Part shown: positions 9,238 to 20,849 of the stretch, in pieces | How positions within the stretch are numbered: the stretch's first letter is position 1 | Layout: each line of letters opens with the position of its first letter | DNA from: Sedimentibacter acidaminivorans | GTDB lineage: Bacteria > Bacillota > Clostridia > Tissierellales > Sedimentibacteraceae | Direction of reading: 5' to 3' | Length of the DNA: 64,000 bases | Assembly (NCBI RefSeq): GCF_017873955.1 | Contig: NZ_JAGGKS010000009.1 | Location: forward strand, 124,001-188,000 | Notes under the pieces: model-generated | Told to the model about the DNA's origin: nothing | Database searches by the model: none | Seen by the model: the letters and a program-made list of their open reading frames with translations, nothing else | Made by a program: the position numbers and the translations under genes

Positions 9238-11243
9238 TTGTTTTGACTCTCCTTTTTATATCTATTTATAGCATCATATAATTCTAGTTTTGCTTTATCC
9301 ATATCTGTTGTTTGTATTTGAGCCCCAGCCATATTAAGATGACCGCCTCCACCCAAGAATTCCATTATAATTTGAACGTTTATTTGACCCGTAGAACGTC
9401 CACTTATATTTATATAATCCTTGTTTCGCACAAGAACAAAGCTTGCTTTTACATCCTTTATAGTGAGTAATTCATCAGCACTTTGTGCAGCTATTACATT
9501 TGAATTTTCGTCTAAATCATCTATATATGATATTGCAACATCTCCAAAAACTATTTCTGACTTTTCTATGATTTCTGTTTTCTTTTTCATAGAATCTAGG
9601 CTTTCATTAAAAAATTCCTTAACATCAACTGTATCTGCTCCATTTCTTCTCAAAAATGATGCCGCTTCAAATGTTCTTACACCAGTTTTAAATGTAAATG
9701 AATTAGTATCAACTATGATTCCAGCCATTAGTGAATCCGCCTCAAATTTAGTCAACTTAATATGGTCATCCATGTATTGTATTATTTCTGAAACTAGCTC
9801 ACATGTTGATGAAGCATAAGGTTCTATATAGTCAAGAAGCGTATTTTCAATATACTCTTCACTTCTCCTATGATGATCTATAAGCACAACCTTCTCAATT
9901 TTATTTAACAGCTCAGGAGCTTCTGTATAGCTACCCCTATGTGTATCAAGAACTATACAAAGTGTATTTTGATCTGATAAACTTAAAGCAGTTTCTGTGT
10001 CAATCAAGGATTCTAGATACTGAGAATCTTCACTTTTCATTCTTTCATGCATGTTTTTCAAAGCATAATTAATTGTGTTTAAAACAATGTATGCTTTTTT
10101 ACCTCTACTTTTAGCAATACTATATAATCCAATAGATGCACCTAAACTATCCATATCACCTATTCTGTGACCCATAATAATAACATTTGAACTTTGATCT
10201 ATAATCTGTCTCAATGCATAAGATATAATTCTAGCTTTAACCTTAGTACGCTTTTCAACAGCTTTACTCTTTCCACCATAAAATTTTACTGAATTTATTT
10301 TTTTTACAACAGCTTGATCTCCGCCCCTACCTAATGCTACATCTAAAGCACCTTTAGAATATTCAATAAGCTGTCCTAAATTTTTAGCAAATGCCCCAAC
10401 ACCAATACTTAAGGTAAAATAATAGTCTGCTGAACCTTTAATTGCTTTAACTTCTTCCAATATAGAAAACTTCTTTGATTCAAGGGATTCAAGATATTTA
10501 TTCTCAACCATCATGAAAAATCTAAATGTATCATATTTTAATACAAAACCATTCATTTCAGAGGCATATTTATTTAATATTTTCTCTACCTCTGCAGTCA
10601 TTGCAGATTTTTCACCCTTATCCATCTTTTCAGAAATTTCATCATAATTATCTATTTGTACCAACATTGCAATTGGACGTTCATCATTGTATTTAGTTTT
10701 TAAATTAGAATATACCGTATTATCAATCCAATAAAGTACGAAAGATTTACCGTCTCCAAACTTACCCTCCTTAAGTACATTATATGGTATATTATAACTT
10801 TTACTAATTTGAGACATTTCTATGTTGTTTATTATTCCATCTATACTAGCATCGAGTGTTTTAATAGGGAACTCCGGATAGTAATCTAATAGATTTTCTA
10901 TTTCTTCAATTTTTTCTCCTACCAAATCTCTAAATTTAGAATTATACCAATGTAATTTTCCTTGTTCATCAACTATACTTATAGGCATTGGAAAATTCAG
11001 AAAAGAACTAACTGACAAATTTTCAATATTATTAGTATAGTCTATCATGTATTTTTTAAGCTCTTTTTCTCTATGCATCTGTTTCCGGAATGTCATAGCA
11101 GATACAATCAATAAGGCAACTGCAGAAGCAATAGCATAAAAGTACATTTTTTCAATAAGCAAAACCACAATTATTAAAGTTAATAAGATGAAATAAACAA
11201 AACTATCATCCTTTAAAAACTTTGGAGTTTTAATATTATCCAA
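9234..11243 (-). CDS. gdpP: c-di-AMP phosphodiesterase GdpP (DHH family)
   Basis: A membrane-bound enzyme that degrades cyclic di-AMP, controlling potassium and osmolyte homeostasis and cell-wall stress. The domain order in 669 residues is canonical: two transmembrane helices (about 15-55), a PAS-like domain (about 70-165), a degenerate GGDEF domain (about 185-310), then DHH ([24 protein letters not shown]) and DHHA1 ([10 protein letters not shown]). The metal-binding aspartates and histidines of DHH are present. A TTG start follows GGAGG. The position between yybS and rplI is conserved in Firmicutes. Confidence 0.93.
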   Translation of the reverse strand: MDNIKTPKFLKDDSFVYFILLTLIIVVLLIEKMYFYAIASAVALLIVSAMTFRKQMHREKELKKYMIDYTNNIENLSVSSFLNFPMPISIVDEQGKLHWYNSKFRDLVGEKIEEIENLLDYYPEFPIKTLDASIDGIINNIEMSQISKSYNIPYNVLKEGKFGDGKSFVLYWIDNTVYSNLKTKYNDERPIAMLVQIDNYDEISEKMDKGEKSAMTAEVEKILNKYASEMNGFVLKYDTFRFFMMVENKYLESLESKKFSILEEVKAIKGSADYYFTLSIGVGAFAKNLGQLIEYSKGALDVALGRGGDQAVVKKINSVKFYGGKSKAVEKRTKVKARIISYALRQIIDQSSNVIIMGHRIGDMDSLGASIGLYSIAKSRGKKAYIVLNTINYALKNMHERMKSEDSQYLESLIDTETALSLSDQNTLCIVLDTHRGSYTEAPELLNKIEKVVLIDHHRRSEEYIENTLLDYIEPYASSTCELVSEIIQYMDDHIKLTKFEADSLMAGIIVDTNSFTFKTGVRTFEAASFLRRNGADTVDVKEFFNESLDSMKKKTEIIEKSEIVFGDVAISYIDDLDENSNVIAAQSADELLTIKDVKASFVLVRNKDYINISGRSTGQINVQIIMEFLGGGGHLNMAGAQIQTTDMDKAKLELYDAINRYKKESQNK

Positions 11244-11266
11244 ATTGACACCTCCAATACATTTAG

Positions 11267-12232
11267 TTATACAATTTTATGCCTTATTTTCCTTATATCA
11301 AATACTAAATCTACTATGCCTACTAGTGCAAGTACTTGCGCAAATCCAACCATTAGAAATATTGATATTAAGATTAAGGTTCTTCCAACTTTGTTAACAT
11401 TCCACTTAATTAAATAAAATTTTGCTACCGCGAAACCTTGAATGAACATAGCCATGTAGCAAATCATAAATAAATTCATCTGAACAACATTAACATTTAC
11501 ATTGAATATACTTAGCAAATATGATAATAATAACAATCCTGCCATAGCTAGTATAAATGTATTTGGAAATGAAAAATTACTTAGTCCTTCATGTTTTCTC
11601 ATGTCAATTGAAAATCTTTTAGCAAATCTTTCTACCGCAAAATAATTTATATATGAAGTTAAAACAGACGCACTAATCAGCATTGAAGGAAATTGCTGAC
11701 TAACAAAAGTTACCATTGCCATGCCAGTTTCCTCAAAATACTTTAAAGTCTCTTTAAACTTATCTGAGTTAGTATCGCCCGCTGTTTTCAATAGTATTTC
11801 TTTAGACATATTAAAGCTTTCTTTTGTAATTTCAACCATTTGTTGAACGAAATTTATACCCATTACAACCTGTATCACCAATATCATGGCTACAAATGAA
11901 ACCATAAAAGCTATTGCACCGTACATAATTGTTTTATTTGGATCTTCATCCTTGCAAATTCCATATGAAATAGCAATTGCCAACGGAGAAAATAATATAA
12001 CAAAAGTTATTCCAATTTGCACTCCTAATAGCATAATAATTATTAAATCAGCTGCAGCTAATGACAATACTGCATATTTCAAACCCCTTCTTTTAGCCAA
12101 AATTATCGCAGGTACTGGATAAAAAAACATTAATAGTGAGATTAAAAATGATGATATATAAGCAAATAATACAAGTATACCAGAAATCATTGCAGCTTCA
12201 GTCATACTTGAAGTTTTTATATTTCTATTCAT
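11267..12232 (-). CDS. yybS: YybS-like membrane protein (DUF2232)
   Basis: A polytopic membrane protein of 321 residues with about eight hydrophobic helices, including repeated FPSM/FPNT-type breaks between them. It matches DUF2232/YybS in length, topology and position, lying upstream of gdpP-rplI-dnaB as in Bacillus. The fold resembles energy-coupling-factor S components, but the ligand is unknown. It is the first gene of the operon, with the ATG after GAGGGCAG. The gap to the divergent S41 protease (12233-12370) should hold both promoters. Confidence 0.8.
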   Translation of the reverse strand: MNRNIKTSSMTEAAMISGILVLFAYISSFLISLLMFFYPVPAIILAKRRGLKYAVLSLAAADLIIIMLLGVQIGITFVILFSPLAIAISYGICKDEDPNKTIMYGAIAFMVSFVAMILVIQVVMGINFVQQMVEITKESFNMSKEILLKTAGDTNSDKFKETLKYFEETGMAMVTFVSQQFPSMLISASVLTSYINYFAVERFAKRFSIDMRKHEGLSNFSFPNTFILAMAGLLLLSYLLSIFNVNVNVVQMNLFMICYMAMFIQGFAVAKFYLIKWNVNKVGRTLILISIFLMVGFAQVLALVGIVDLVFDIRKIRHKIV

Positions 12233-12370
12233 ACTGCCCTCAATTCTAATTTAAGTTTCTAATTCTATTATTTTACCCTAAAACAGTAATAAAGTCAAAA
12301 TTAATTTTTCCTTTACAGTTTGAGTTTTTTTAATTATACTGTATAAAAGAACGAAAAAAGAGGTGTCTAT

Positions 12371-13744
12371 ATGAAAAAGAAAATTTGTATGTTAATTGTT
12401 GTTTTAATATTAATTTCTTCAATATCTTTTAGTGCTTTTGCACAAGAATTAGATAAAGAAAAATTTGATTCTGATGTTGATTTTATGAAAAATGTAATAT
12501 ACTTTGTACTTAACCAATATCAATATGATGTTGACCAAAATGAAATAATGAATGGCCTATACAATGGTTTTTTTAGTGTTTTAGATGAATACAGCATTTA
12601 CTACACTGAAGAAAAATATCAATCCCTAATTACCGATACAGCTGGTGAATTTGTTGGTATAGGAGTGCAAATTATAGATTCTGATGGAAAAATTGTCGTT
12701 GTAACTCCATTACCTAACTCTCCTGCACTTGAAGTTGGTATTAAGGCTGGTGATACAATAAAGTATGTCGATGATATTGATATTACAGGTTATACAAGTT
12801 CCGAAGCTGCTAACAAACTTATAAAAGGGAAAGAAGGAACCCCTGTTAAAATAGGTATAGTTCGTGATGGCAAAAATTTAACATTTGATATAATTAGAAG
12901 AACTATTGTAACAAGTAAAGTTGAAAGTGAGATTATGGACAATGAAATAGGTTATTTAAAAGTTACTGAATTTTCAGATAATACAACTGACCTTGTAAAA
13001 AAAGAATTGTCAAAATTTGACGATAATAATATTAACAAGATTGTTATCGACCTAAGAAATAATGGCGGAGGAACACTAGGCGCAGCTGTGGACATGTTAA
13101 ACCTATTTGTAACCGAAGGACCCTTAGTATATGTTGATTACGCAACTGGTAAAGAAGACATATATACAAGTGACTTAAAAGAACAAAAATATAAAATTGC
13201 CCTGCTAATAAACAGTGGAAGTGCAAGTGCAACAGAAATATTTGCTGGTGCTGTCAAATATAAAAATGAAGGAATACTAGTTGGAACACAGTCATTTGGT
13301 AAAGGTATAGTTCAATCTCTCTATAAGCTAAATGGAGCTGGAGTAAAATTTACCACTGCTGAGTATTTTTCTGTAAACAGAACACCTGTACATAAAATTG
13401 GAATTACTCCTGATATACTTGTTGAAAACCCAACTATTGATTTTGCAAAATACCCTCAGTTCAGCAAAGAAAATAAATCAAATTTAGGTGATGTAAGCCT
13501 TGATGTACTATCTGCAGAAATGATACTTCAGACATTAGGATACTCAGTGAATAAACCAGATGGAGTTTATGACAAAACATCATTTGAACAAATACAAAAG
13601 TTCCAAGATGATAATAATTTATATGCATATGGTATAATAGATATTACAACTCAAAATACATTATATGCAGCACTAGATAATTATGCTAAAAATAGTTTGC
13701 CAGATTTACAACTTCAAACAGCAATAGAGCAATTAAATAAATAA
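12371..13744 (+). CDS. S41-family C-terminal processing protease with PDZ and peptidoglycan-binding domains
   Basis: An exported serine protease of the CtpA/CtpB type. A signal peptide (MKKKICMLIVVLILISSIS, about 1-25) is followed by an N-terminal cap, a PDZ domain (about 85-165, GVQIIDSDGKIVVVTPLPNS) and the S41 peptidase core. The catalytic Ser is in NSGSASATEIFAGA and the Lys in GTQSFGKGIVQ. A C-terminal peptidoglycan-binding domain (about 380-440, LGYSVNKPDGVYDKTSFEQI) tethers it to the wall. CtpB of Bacillus acts in sporulation signalling; the role here is inferred only as extracytoplasmic processing. Own promoter region and terminator. Confidence 0.92.
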   Translation: MKKKICMLIVVLILISSISFSAFAQELDKEKFDSDVDFMKNVIYFVLNQYQYDVDQNEIMNGLYNGFFSVLDEYSIYYTEEKYQSLITDTAGEFVGIGVQIIDSDGKIVVVTPLPNSPALEVGIKAGDTIKYVDDIDITGYTSSEAANKLIKGKEGTPVKIGIVRDGKNLTFDIIRRTIVTSKVESEIMDNEIGYLKVTEFSDNTTDLVKKELSKFDDNNINKIVIDLRNNGGGTLGAAVDMLNLFVTEGPLVYVDYATGKEDIYTSDLKEQKYKIALLINSGSASATEIFAGAVKYKNEGILVGTQSFGKGIVQSLYKLNGAGVKFTTAEYFSVNRTPVHKIGITPDILVENPTIDFAKYPQFSKENKSNLGDVSLDVLSAEMILQTLGYSVNKPDGVYDKTSFEQIQKFQDDNNLYAYGIIDITTQNTLYAALDNYAKNSLPDLQLQTAIEQLNK

Positions 13745-13762
13745 TTATAGTTAGTACTATCT

Positions 13763-13790
13763 AAGGAGCAGTATATTGCTGTTCCTTTTA
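13763..13790 (+). terminator. Terminator of the S41 protease gene
   Basis: AAGGAGCAG / CTGTTCCTT stem (one mismatch) followed by TTATATT, 20 bases after the stop codon. Confidence 0.65.
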
Positions 13791-13849
13791 TATTATAAAA
13801 TTATTCTTATCTATGAAATTTAATTCATAAATAAATTTATAAAAAACTA

Positions 13850-13879
13850 TTGACAAACATATATTTAGAATGTTAGAAT
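13850..13879 (+). promoter_or_regulatory. Promoter of the leucine operon
   Basis: TTGACA (13850-13855), an 18-base spacer and TAGAAT (13874-13879), placed about 20 bases before stem I of the T-box leader. Confidence 0.75.
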
Positions 13880-13898
13880 CATAAAAATCAATTAATAC

Positions 13899-14187
13899 AA
13901 GCTGTGAAGGAGAAAAAACTTTTCTTTTATGACAAGTTATAGAGAGTCGGCGTATGCTGGAAGCCGATACTGTCAAGAAAACACACTCACTCCCGAGCTT
14001 ATTTTCTGAAATTAGTAGGAAAATACGTGTGCTGCGTTACAAGCTAAGATTTGTTAGAATCTGAATCGAGCAGGTTTTCTTTAGTGATATAATAATATAT
14101 TGTTAATGAGAGCAATTTGGGTGGTACCGCGGAACTATATCCGTCCCTGATAGCATATTTATATGCATCATGGGCGGATTTTTTTTA
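13899..14187 (+). ncRNA. Leucine T-box riboswitch with terminator
   Basis: A T-box leader that senses uncharged tRNA. Stem I starts at AAGCT (13899) and closes at AGCTT (13996-14000). The K-turn strand GGAG pairs with CTCC (13990-13993). The specifier loop immediately before it holds CTC followed by A (13986-13989), a leucine codon, which matches the leu genes downstream. The conserved antiterminator box TGGGTGGTACCGCGG is at 14118-14132. The competing terminator ATCCGTCCC / GGGCGGAT with eight T residues is at 14139-14187. Uncharged tRNA-Leu would stabilise the antiterminator and turn on leuACDB. Confidence 0.96.
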
Positions 14188-14212
14188 TATAAACTTTAAA
14201 AGGAGATTAACA

Positions 14213-15730
14213 ATGGCTAAAACAATTAAAATTTTTGACACTACATTAAGAGACGGTGAACAATCACCAGGGTGTAGTATGAACTTAAAAGAAAAAATTG
14301 AAATGGCACAACAACTTGAAAGAATGAATGTGGATGTAATAGAAGCAGGCTTTGCGGCAGCTTCACCTGGAGACCTTCACTCTATTCAGGAAATATCAAA
14401 GCACATTAAAAACTGTACTGTAGCAAGCTTAGCTAGGGCCCACAAAGATGATATAGACAAGGCGTGGGAAAGTTTAAAGTTTGCTGAAAAGCCACGTATC
14501 CATGTTTTTTTAGCAACATCACCTATTCATATGGAATACAAGTTAAAAATGACCCCTGAAGAAGTACTTATTTCTTCGGAAAAAATGGTGACATATGCAA
14601 AATCTCTTTGTAATGACATTGAATTTTCAGCAGAAGATGCAACTAGAAGCAATGTTGATTTTCTTGCACAAGTTTTTGATAAAGTTATTAAAGCAGGTGC
14701 TACAACAATTAACATACCAGATACAGTAGGTTATACAACCCCTGATGAATATTATGACTTTTTAACAGCAATTATTGAAAAATGCCCTGCTTTAAAAACA
14801 ATTGACATATCTGTTCATTGTCACAATGATTTAGGACTTGGCGTTGCAAACTCTATAGCTGCAATTAAAGCTGGAGTTACTCAAATTGAATGTACTGTAA
14901 ATGGAATTGGTGAAAGAGCAGGCAATGCAGCTCTTGAAGAAATAGTTATGTCTCTTAACACAAGAAAAGATTATTATGATATTGAAACAAGAATTGACAC
15001 TAGACAAATAGTCAGAAGCAGCAACCTTTTATCAAGAATAACAGGGGTGAAAGTTCAACCAAATAAAGCAATTGTAGGAGCTAACGCATTTGCACATGAA
15101 TCTGGCATTCATCAACATGGTGTTCTTAACAATAAAGAAACATATGAGATTATGACTCCAGAATCAATAGGTCTTGATACAAATAGATTAGTGCTTGGAA
15201 AACATTCTGGTAGACATGCTTTTAATGACAAATTAACTCAGCTTGGTTATGAATTAACAAAAGAAGAATTAGATATGGCATTTAAAAAATTTAAAGACCT
15301 TGCTGATAAGAAAAAAGATGTATATGACAAGGATATTGATGCATTAGTTTCAAGACAAAAAATCGAAGTACCAAAAATATTTGAATTAATAAATTATGTC
15401 ATAAATTCTGGAAATGTAATAACATCTACTGCAACATTAACAATCAGAAAGGGCGATAATCTTATAGAAGAGGTTGCGGTAGGGGAAGGTCCTATATATG
15501 CTTCATTTAAAGCTATTGAAAAGGTTATTGGAAAAGATCTTGAATTAGATGACTTCTCATTAACTTCAGTAACAGAAGGTGAAGATGCATTAGGAGATGC
15601 TGTTGTGAGGCTAAAGGAAAATGGACGTGTTTATGTAGGTAGAGGGCTAAGTACAGATATAATTGAATCAAGCATCATAGCATATATAAATGCTTTAAAC
15701 AAAATGATGTTTGAAAATGAAACTATATAA
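14213..15730 (+). CDS. leuA: 2-isopropylmalate synthase
   Basis: Condenses acetyl-CoA with 2-oxoisovalerate, the committed step of leucine synthesis. The ATG at 14213 (505 aa) is preceded by AGGAG; reading further upstream would run through the T-box terminator. The HMGL-like TIM barrel starts with [15 protein letters not shown] and contains the metal ligands of [14 protein letters not shown] and [13 protein letters not shown]. The C-terminal regulatory domain (about 390-505) that binds leucine is present, so feedback inhibition is expected. First gene of leuA-leuC-leuD-leuB, whose spacing suggests one transcript. Confidence 0.97.
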   Translation: MAKTIKIFDTTLRDGEQSPGCSMNLKEKIEMAQQLERMNVDVIEAGFAAASPGDLHSIQEISKHIKNCTVASLARAHKDDIDKAWESLKFAEKPRIHVFLATSPIHMEYKLKMTPEEVLISSEKMVTYAKSLCNDIEFSAEDATRSNVDFLAQVFDKVIKAGATTINIPDTVGYTTPDEYYDFLTAIIEKCPALKTIDISVHCHNDLGLGVANSIAAIKAGVTQIECTVNGIGERAGNAALEEIVMSLNTRKDYYDIETRIDTRQIVRSSNLLSRITGVKVQPNKAIVGANAFAHESGIHQHGVLNNKETYEIMTPESIGLDTNRLVLGKHSGRHAFNDKLTQLGYELTKEELDMAFKKFKDLADKKKDVYDKDIDALVSRQKIEVPKIFELINYVINSGNVITSTATLTIRKGDNLIEEVAVGEGPIYASFKAIEKVIGKDLELDDFSLTSVTEGEDALGDAVVRLKENGRVYVGRGLSTDIIESSIIAYINALNKMMFENETI

Positions 15731-15746
15731 AACAGGAGGCAATATT

Positions 15747-17021
15747 ATGGGAATGACAATGACACAAAAAATCCTTGCAAAGCACGCTGGATTAGAAGAA
15801 GTAAATGCAGGTCAATTTATTGAAATGGATTTAGATATAGTTTTAGGTAATGATATAACAACACCTGTAGCAATAAAAGAATTCGAAAAGATGGGTGCTA
15901 AAAAAATATATGACAAAGACAAAGTCGTCGTTGTGTTTGACCACTTTGTGCCTGCTAAGGACATCAAATCAGCAGAGCAATGCAAAGTTTCAAGATGTTT
16001 TTGCAAGGAACAAGGGGTAACAAATTTCTTTGATGTAGGACAAATGGGAATCGAACATGCATTATTGCCAGAAAAGGGATTGGTTGTTGCTGGTGACACT
16101 GTAATTGGAGCGGACTCTCACACATGCACATATGGGGCTTTAGGTGCATTCTCCACAGGTGGAGGTAGCACAGATATGGCAGCTGGAATGGCAACAGGTC
16201 AGCTATGGTTTAAGGTCCCTTCAGCTATTAAATTCAATTTGACAGGAAAATTAAATAAATGGGTTAGTGGAAAGGATGTAATTCTTTATATCATAGGTAA
16301 AATAGGTGTTGATGGTGCTTTATATAAATCAATGGAATTTACAGGTGAAGGCGTAAAGGAATTATCAATGGATGATAGATTTGCAATATGCAACATGGCA
16401 ATTGAAGCTGGTGGGAAAAACGGTATTTTTCCTGTAGATGAAAAAACTATAGAGTATATGAAAGAACACTCAACCAAAGAATACACAATATATGAAACTG
16501 ATAATGATGCTGAATATGATGAAGTTATAGATATTGACTTAAGCACTTTAAAATCAACTGTATCATTCCCACATCTTCCGGAAAATACTAGGTCAATTGA
16601 CAATGTTGGTAACGTAAAAATTGATCAGGTAGTAATTGGCTCATGTACTAATGGAAGAATTGAAGATATGAGAGTTGCTGCTGAAATATTAAAAGGTCAT
16701 AAGGTTCATCCAGATGTACGCACAATAATTATTCCAGCAACTCAAGCTATATATAAACAATGTATAACAGAAGGCTTAACAGAAATATTTATAGATGCTG
16801 GAGCTGCAGTAAGTACTCCAACATGTGGACCATGTCTAGGTGGATACATGGGAATATTAGCCGAAGGTGAAAAAGCACTTGCAACTACAAACAGAAACTT
16901 CATAGGACGTATGGGGCATCCAGGATCAGAAGTATATCTTGCAAGCCCAGCAGTAGCAGCAGCTTCAGCAATAGCTGGTAAAATTGCAGATCCTAATTTC
17001 ATCTATGGAGGTAACAAATAA
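15747..17021 (+). CDS. leuC: 3-isopropylmalate dehydratase large subunit
   Basis: With LeuD it isomerises 2-isopropylmalate to 3-isopropylmalate through a [4Fe-4S] aconitase mechanism. The 424 residues from the ATG at 15747 (AGGAGG eight bases before) match the shorter clostridial/archaeal LeuC type. Cluster ligands are visible in VIGSCTNGR and [10 protein letters not shown], and the substrate-binding [19 protein letters not shown] motif is intact. An upstream in-frame ATG (15711) would overlap the end of leuA and lacks a ribosome site. The TAATG overlap with leuD indicates coupled translation. Confidence 0.96.
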   Translation: MGMTMTQKILAKHAGLEEVNAGQFIEMDLDIVLGNDITTPVAIKEFEKMGAKKIYDKDKVVVVFDHFVPAKDIKSAEQCKVSRCFCKEQGVTNFFDVGQMGIEHALLPEKGLVVAGDTVIGADSHTCTYGALGAFSTGGGSTDMAAGMATGQLWFKVPSAIKFNLTGKLNKWVSGKDVILYIIGKIGVDGALYKSMEFTGEGVKELSMDDRFAICNMAIEAGGKNGIFPVDEKTIEYMKEHSTKEYTIYETDNDAEYDEVIDIDLSTLKSTVSFPHLPENTRSIDNVGNVKIDQVVIGSCTNGRIEDMRVAAEILKGHKVHPDVRTIIIPATQAIYKQCITEGLTEIFIDAGAAVSTPTCGPCLGGYMGILAEGEKALATTNRNFIGRMGHPGSEVYLASPAVAAASAIAGKIADPNFIYGGNK

Positions 17022-17515
17022 TGAATGCACAAGGAAAAGTTTTTAAATATGGTGATAATATAGATACAGATGCAATAATTGCTGCAAGATACCTAAATAC
17101 ACCAGACTACAAAGATTTAGCAAGCCATTGCATGCAAGATATTGATACAGTATTTGCTAAAGCGGTAAAAGAAGGAGACATAATCGTAGCCATGAAAAAC
17201 TTTGGTTGCGGTTCATCTCGTGAGCATGCTCCAATTGCAATAAAGGTTGCAGGTATTTCATGCGTAATAGCTAAAAGTTTCGCACGTATATTTTATAGAA
17301 ATGCATTTAATATCGGACTTCCAATCCTTGAATGCGAAGAAGCAGCAGATAAAATAGAAGCTGGCGACGAAGTTAGCGTAGACTTCAAAAGCGGAAAAAT
17401 AACAAATGTTACCAAAAATGAGACTTATCAGGCTGAGCCATTTCCTGATTTTATTCAACAAATAATCAGCAGTGAAGGATTAGTTGGCTACGTTAAAAAT
17501 AAATTATCTAAATAA
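17021..17515 (+). CDS. leuD: 3-isopropylmalate dehydratase small subunit
   Basis: The swivelling-domain partner of LeuC: 164 residues, the normal size for the short LeuD type. [19 protein letters not shown] and [16 protein letters not shown] are the diagnostic substrate-contact motifs. The start overlaps the leuC stop by one base. Confidence 0.96.
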   Translation: MNAQGKVFKYGDNIDTDAIIAARYLNTPDYKDLASHCMQDIDTVFAKAVKEGDIIVAMKNFGCGSSREHAPIAIKVAGISCVIAKSFARIFYRNAFNIGLPILECEEAADKIEAGDEVSVDFKSGKITNVTKNETYQAEPFPDFIQQIISSEGLVGYVKNKLSK

Positions 17516-17580
17516 AGATATGATGTGGTGTGAGGAACGAATTGTATATGCGTTCTGCTTAAAACATTGAGGAGGAAGAA

Positions 17581-18639
17581 ATGAAATACAAAATAGCAGT
17601 AATAAAAGGAGATGGAATCGGACCAGAAATTGTAGATGAAGCCATCAAAGTTTTAAAAAAAATGGGTGAAAAGTACAATCACAACTTTGAATTTACTGAA
17701 GTTTTAGCAGGTGGAATTGCAATAGATAAGACAGGAAAAAATCTTCCTGAAGAAACTTTACAAGTATGTAAGGAAAGTGATGCAGTAATACTTGGTGCTG
17801 TAGGTGGACCAAAATGGGATAGTCTACCAGGAAATGAACGTCCAGAAAAAGCACTTCTTGCATTAAGAAAAGAATTAAATTTGTATTCAAACATTCGTCC
17901 TGCAGTTATGTTTGATATATTAAAAGATACATGCCCTTTAAAGCCTGAAATAGTGGAAGGTGGTATGGATATAGTTATAGTTAGAGAACTAACTGGCGGA
18001 ATATATTTTGGTAAGAAATTTACTGAAGGAAATTATGCCTGCGATTGTATGGAATACTCGAAATATGAAATCGAAAGAATTGCTCATCAAGCATTTAAAA
18101 TAGCACAATCACGAAACAAACATGTAACTAGCGTAGATAAGGCTAATGTTCTTGAAACATCAAGACTTTGGAGAAAAACAGTTGAAGAAGTTGCAAAAGA
18201 TTATCCGGATGTAAAATTAAATCACCTTTACGTTGATAATGCCGCAATGCAGCTTGTAGTAAATCCAAAACAATTTGATGTAATAGTTACAGAAAACATG
18301 TTTGGAGATATACTATCAGACGAAGCTAGTATGATAACAGGCTCAATAGGTCTGTTACCATCTGCATCACTAGGAGATAATAATTTTGGTATGTATGAAC
18401 CAATACATGGCTCTGCACCAGATATTGCAGGTCAAGGCAAAGCTAATCCCATAGCTACCATACTTTCAATTTCAATGATGTTAAAATATACATTTGGTCT
18501 TCAATCAGAGTCTGACTGCATTGAAAATGCTGTTAAAAAAACATTATCAGATGGACACAGAACCGCTGATATAGCTAGAAAAGGTGAAAAAATAATTACT
18601 ACAGTTGAAATGGGTAATATAATTGTAGAAAGTATATGA
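17581..18639 (+). CDS. leuB: 3-isopropylmalate dehydrogenase
   Basis: The NAD-dependent oxidative decarboxylase that gives 2-oxoisocaproate. At 352 residues it is full length. [17 protein letters not shown] opens the fold, [20 protein letters not shown] includes the isopropylmalate-binding helix, and [15 protein letters not shown] plus [14 protein letters not shown] carry the metal and NAD sites. GAGGAGG precedes the ATG. The last gene of the leu operon, ending at a terminator 12 bases on. Confidence 0.97.
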   Translation: MKYKIAVIKGDGIGPEIVDEAIKVLKKMGEKYNHNFEFTEVLAGGIAIDKTGKNLPEETLQVCKESDAVILGAVGGPKWDSLPGNERPEKALLALRKELNLYSNIRPAVMFDILKDTCPLKPEIVEGGMDIVIVRELTGGIYFGKKFTEGNYACDCMEYSKYEIERIAHQAFKIAQSRNKHVTSVDKANVLETSRLWRKTVEEVAKDYPDVKLNHLYVDNAAMQLVVNPKQFDVIVTENMFGDILSDEASMITGSIGLLPSASLGDNNFGMYEPIHGSAPDIAGQGKANPIATILSISMMLKYTFGLQSESDCIENAVKKTLSDGHRTADIARKGEKIITTVEMGNIIVESI

Positions 18640-18650
18640 AAACTATATAA

Positions 18651-18688
18651 AAAAAGGGAGTTTGTTCTAAATGAACCCTCCCTTTTGA
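18651..18688 (+). terminator. Terminator of the leu operon
   Basis: AAAAGGGAG / CTCCCTTTT stem extended by GTTC / GAAC, with A and T runs on the two sides. Confidence 0.8.
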
Positions 18689-18740
18689 ATGCTTACTACA
18701 AAATTCAAGCTTCCTCTTTTCCTATCATATTATTCATATT
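18688..18740 (-). pseudogene. Remnant copy of the 3' end of yyaC
   Basis: These 53 bases match 26054-26106, the end of yyaC and its downstream flank, at 49 positions in the same orientation. Read leftward they encode NMNNMIGKEEA followed by a stop, against NMNDMIGREEACIL in the intact gene. The frame upstream is closed by a stop within three codons. Nothing else of yyaC is recognisable up to 18808. The two copies bracket the sigma-54 module. Confidence 0.75.
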
Positions 18741-18808
18741 GAGTTAAAGTCATTTGTTCCACTGGTTTCTCTTATATTTTGAGCCTTGATTTATATAGTA
18801 TTTCAATC

Positions 18809-20797
18809 TCAAAATTTATCTAAATAATCTATACCTTGCTGAGTTATTCTGTTGCCTGATCTTCCTTTTCGTGTTTCTATATAACCTTTTGTATTTAACC
18901 ATTCAATTATTGATCTAACCTTAGAATCGCTTATTTTAATACCCTTTTCCTTTAACAAATATGTTAACTGGGTTCTGCCTATTCCATGAAAACGATCAGT
19001 ATTATCCTTTATAATTTCTAAAATATAATATGTATTATCATACAAAATATATTTTTTTGAATTATTAGTTAGTTTATTTATTATGTAATTTGGGAATTCA
19101 TCTAATGTTTTATAATAATTTGTAGCGCTTTCTAACTCTCTGACGTTGCCAGGCCAGTTATAACTTAAAATAGCACTTTTTTCTTCATCAGTAATATTGG
19201 AATAAGTTTCGCCTGAAAAGTTTTCTAGTAATAGAAATATATCTTCTTTTCGTTCTCTTAGGGCTGGTATTTCTATTGGTATTACATTGAGTCTATAAAA
19301 TAAGTCGCTTCTAAAATTCTTTTTTTGTACTTCTTCTTCAAGATTTTTATTTGTAGCTACTATAATTCTAACATCAATATTTATAAGCCTGTCACTTCCT
19401 ATACGCATGATTTGTTTTTCTTGAATTACCCTTAACAGCTGACTTTGAAAGTTAGAAGATATATCACCAATTTCATCTAAAAACAATGTTCCTGTATTAG
19501 CTTGTTCAAATAAACCTACTTTTCCGTTTTTTCTTGCCCCTGTAAATGAGCCTCCTTCATATCCAAACAACTCGCTTTCTAATAATGTTTCTGGCAATGC
19601 TGCACAATTAACTGCCACAAATGGCATATCTTTTCTATTCGAAAAATTATGAATTGATTGTGCTAAAAGTTCTTTTCCTGTACCGCTTTCACCTTGAATT
19701 GATATGGTATAATCTGTTAGAGCAGCTTTTTTTGAAAGTTTTATCAATTGCAACATTTTATTTGATTTGTATATTATATTTTCAAAAGTATACTTTGCAA
19801 AAAGACCTTTCTTCATTAGATGGTTTTTTAAACTTATTTCTAATTCTCTTATATCTTTTTCATTTCTTAAAATAATGCTGTATCCAACAATTTGATCCAT
19901 CAGCATTACATTATTTTTTTCAACTGTGTAATTTTCATCATGGATCTTAATGAATTTGCTTTTTGATTCCATATCAGTTATTTTTTTAAATACTTCTATA
20001 TCCATAAAACTTTTTATATTTTTTTCGGAATTATTATCTTCAATGTTGAAAGTTTTATTTAACTTTTCATTTGAATAAACTAAATTATAATCACTGTCTG
20101 TTAGCAATATTCCTTCATAAGAATTGAAAATAATTTTGTTTAACATTTCACTTTTTAAATAACTATTTAGATAATTGCTTTTAAATGTTGCATTAGGCTC
20201 TACTATATCATCCATGTGTTTAATAATATTTCTATTTACGGATTTATAACTAAGCTGTTGTTTTTGCATTATCTTAATAAAAGTATCATAACCAATTTCT
20301 CGGTACCCTATATTTATAATGGTTTTAATAAATTTTGGTACCATGTTAGTTTCATCAGGTGTTATAGCTATTTTAATATCACTATAATAATTATTTACAT
20401 CTAACTTTTCTTCGTAAGGAATAAAGTTAATGTGGCTTATTCCAAGTTCATAAAAGGTATTTGTCGTTTGTATTGTGCTTTCGTAAGAATCATTTACTAC
20501 TAAAACATCTGTGTTGTTTGGAATATTTCGAATTTCATTGATATATTTTCTGCTTATACCTCTTGTCATAACTACTACGTTGTTAAAATTTTTAATGTGT
20601 TTTTTCAAGGGATAAATCATTTGCTCAAATAAAACTAAATATATGTCACCTTCAATTATTTCATGTTCTTTAAGCTCGTTTAAAAAAACATTATTTACTT
20701 GTACATATTTTTCGAAAATAGATTCCAAATTACTTTTTAAATATTCTATAACCGGCCAATTTTCTCTATTGTTATAAATCATCGATATTGTTTTCAT
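18809..20797 (-). CDS. Sigma-54-dependent transcriptional activator with PrpR-like sensor and PAS domains
   Basis: A bacterial enhancer-binding protein of 662 residues. Residues 1-195 resemble the PrpR_N sensor domain (TDVLVVNDSYESTIQTTNTF), residues about 215-320 a PAS domain, and 345-570 the AAA+ domain. Walker A is GESGTGKE (369-376), the sigma-54 contact loop is GSFTGA (416-421, a conservative change from GAFTGA) and Walker B is LFLDEIGD. The C-terminus is a winged-helix-like segment (600-662) instead of the usual Fis-type helix-turn-helix. It is divergent from the operon at 21034-25996, which has a perfect sigma-54 promoter, so it very likely activates that operon. The effector is unknown. 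Confidence 0.9.
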   Translation of the reverse strand: MKTISMIYNNRENWPVIEYLKSNLESIFEKYVQVNNVFLNELKEHEIIEGDIYLVLFEQMIYPLKKHIKNFNNVVVMTRGISRKYINEIRNIPNNTDVLVVNDSYESTIQTTNTFYELGISHINFIPYEEKLDVNNYYSDIKIAITPDETNMVPKFIKTIINIGYREIGYDTFIKIMQKQQLSYKSVNRNIIKHMDDIVEPNATFKSNYLNSYLKSEMLNKIIFNSYEGILLTDSDYNLVYSNEKLNKTFNIEDNNSEKNIKSFMDIEVFKKITDMESKSKFIKIHDENYTVEKNNVMLMDQIVGYSIILRNEKDIRELEISLKNHLMKKGLFAKYTFENIIYKSNKMLQLIKLSKKAALTDYTISIQGESGTGKELLAQSIHNFSNRKDMPFVAVNCAALPETLLESELFGYEGGSFTGARKNGKVGLFEQANTGTLFLDEIGDISSNFQSQLLRVIQEKQIMRIGSDRLINIDVRIIVATNKNLEEEVQKKNFRSDLFYRLNVIPIEIPALRERKEDIFLLLENFSGETYSNITDEEKSAILSYNWPGNVRELESATNYYKTLDEFPNYIINKLTNNSKKYILYDNTYYILEIIKDNTDRFHGIGRTQLTYLLKEKGIKISDSKVRSIIEWLNTKGYIETRKGRSGNRITQQGIDYLDKF

Positions 20798-20849
20798 AAA
20801 GTGATACCTCCAATTCCATATCCAAACTAATTATAACATAAATATGGTT

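Noticed and set aside
14117-14212. A longer leuA start overlapping the T-box antiterminator
   Set aside because: The extra residues would be translated from the riboswitch box and terminator; the ATG at 14213 has the ribosome site and the family N-terminus.
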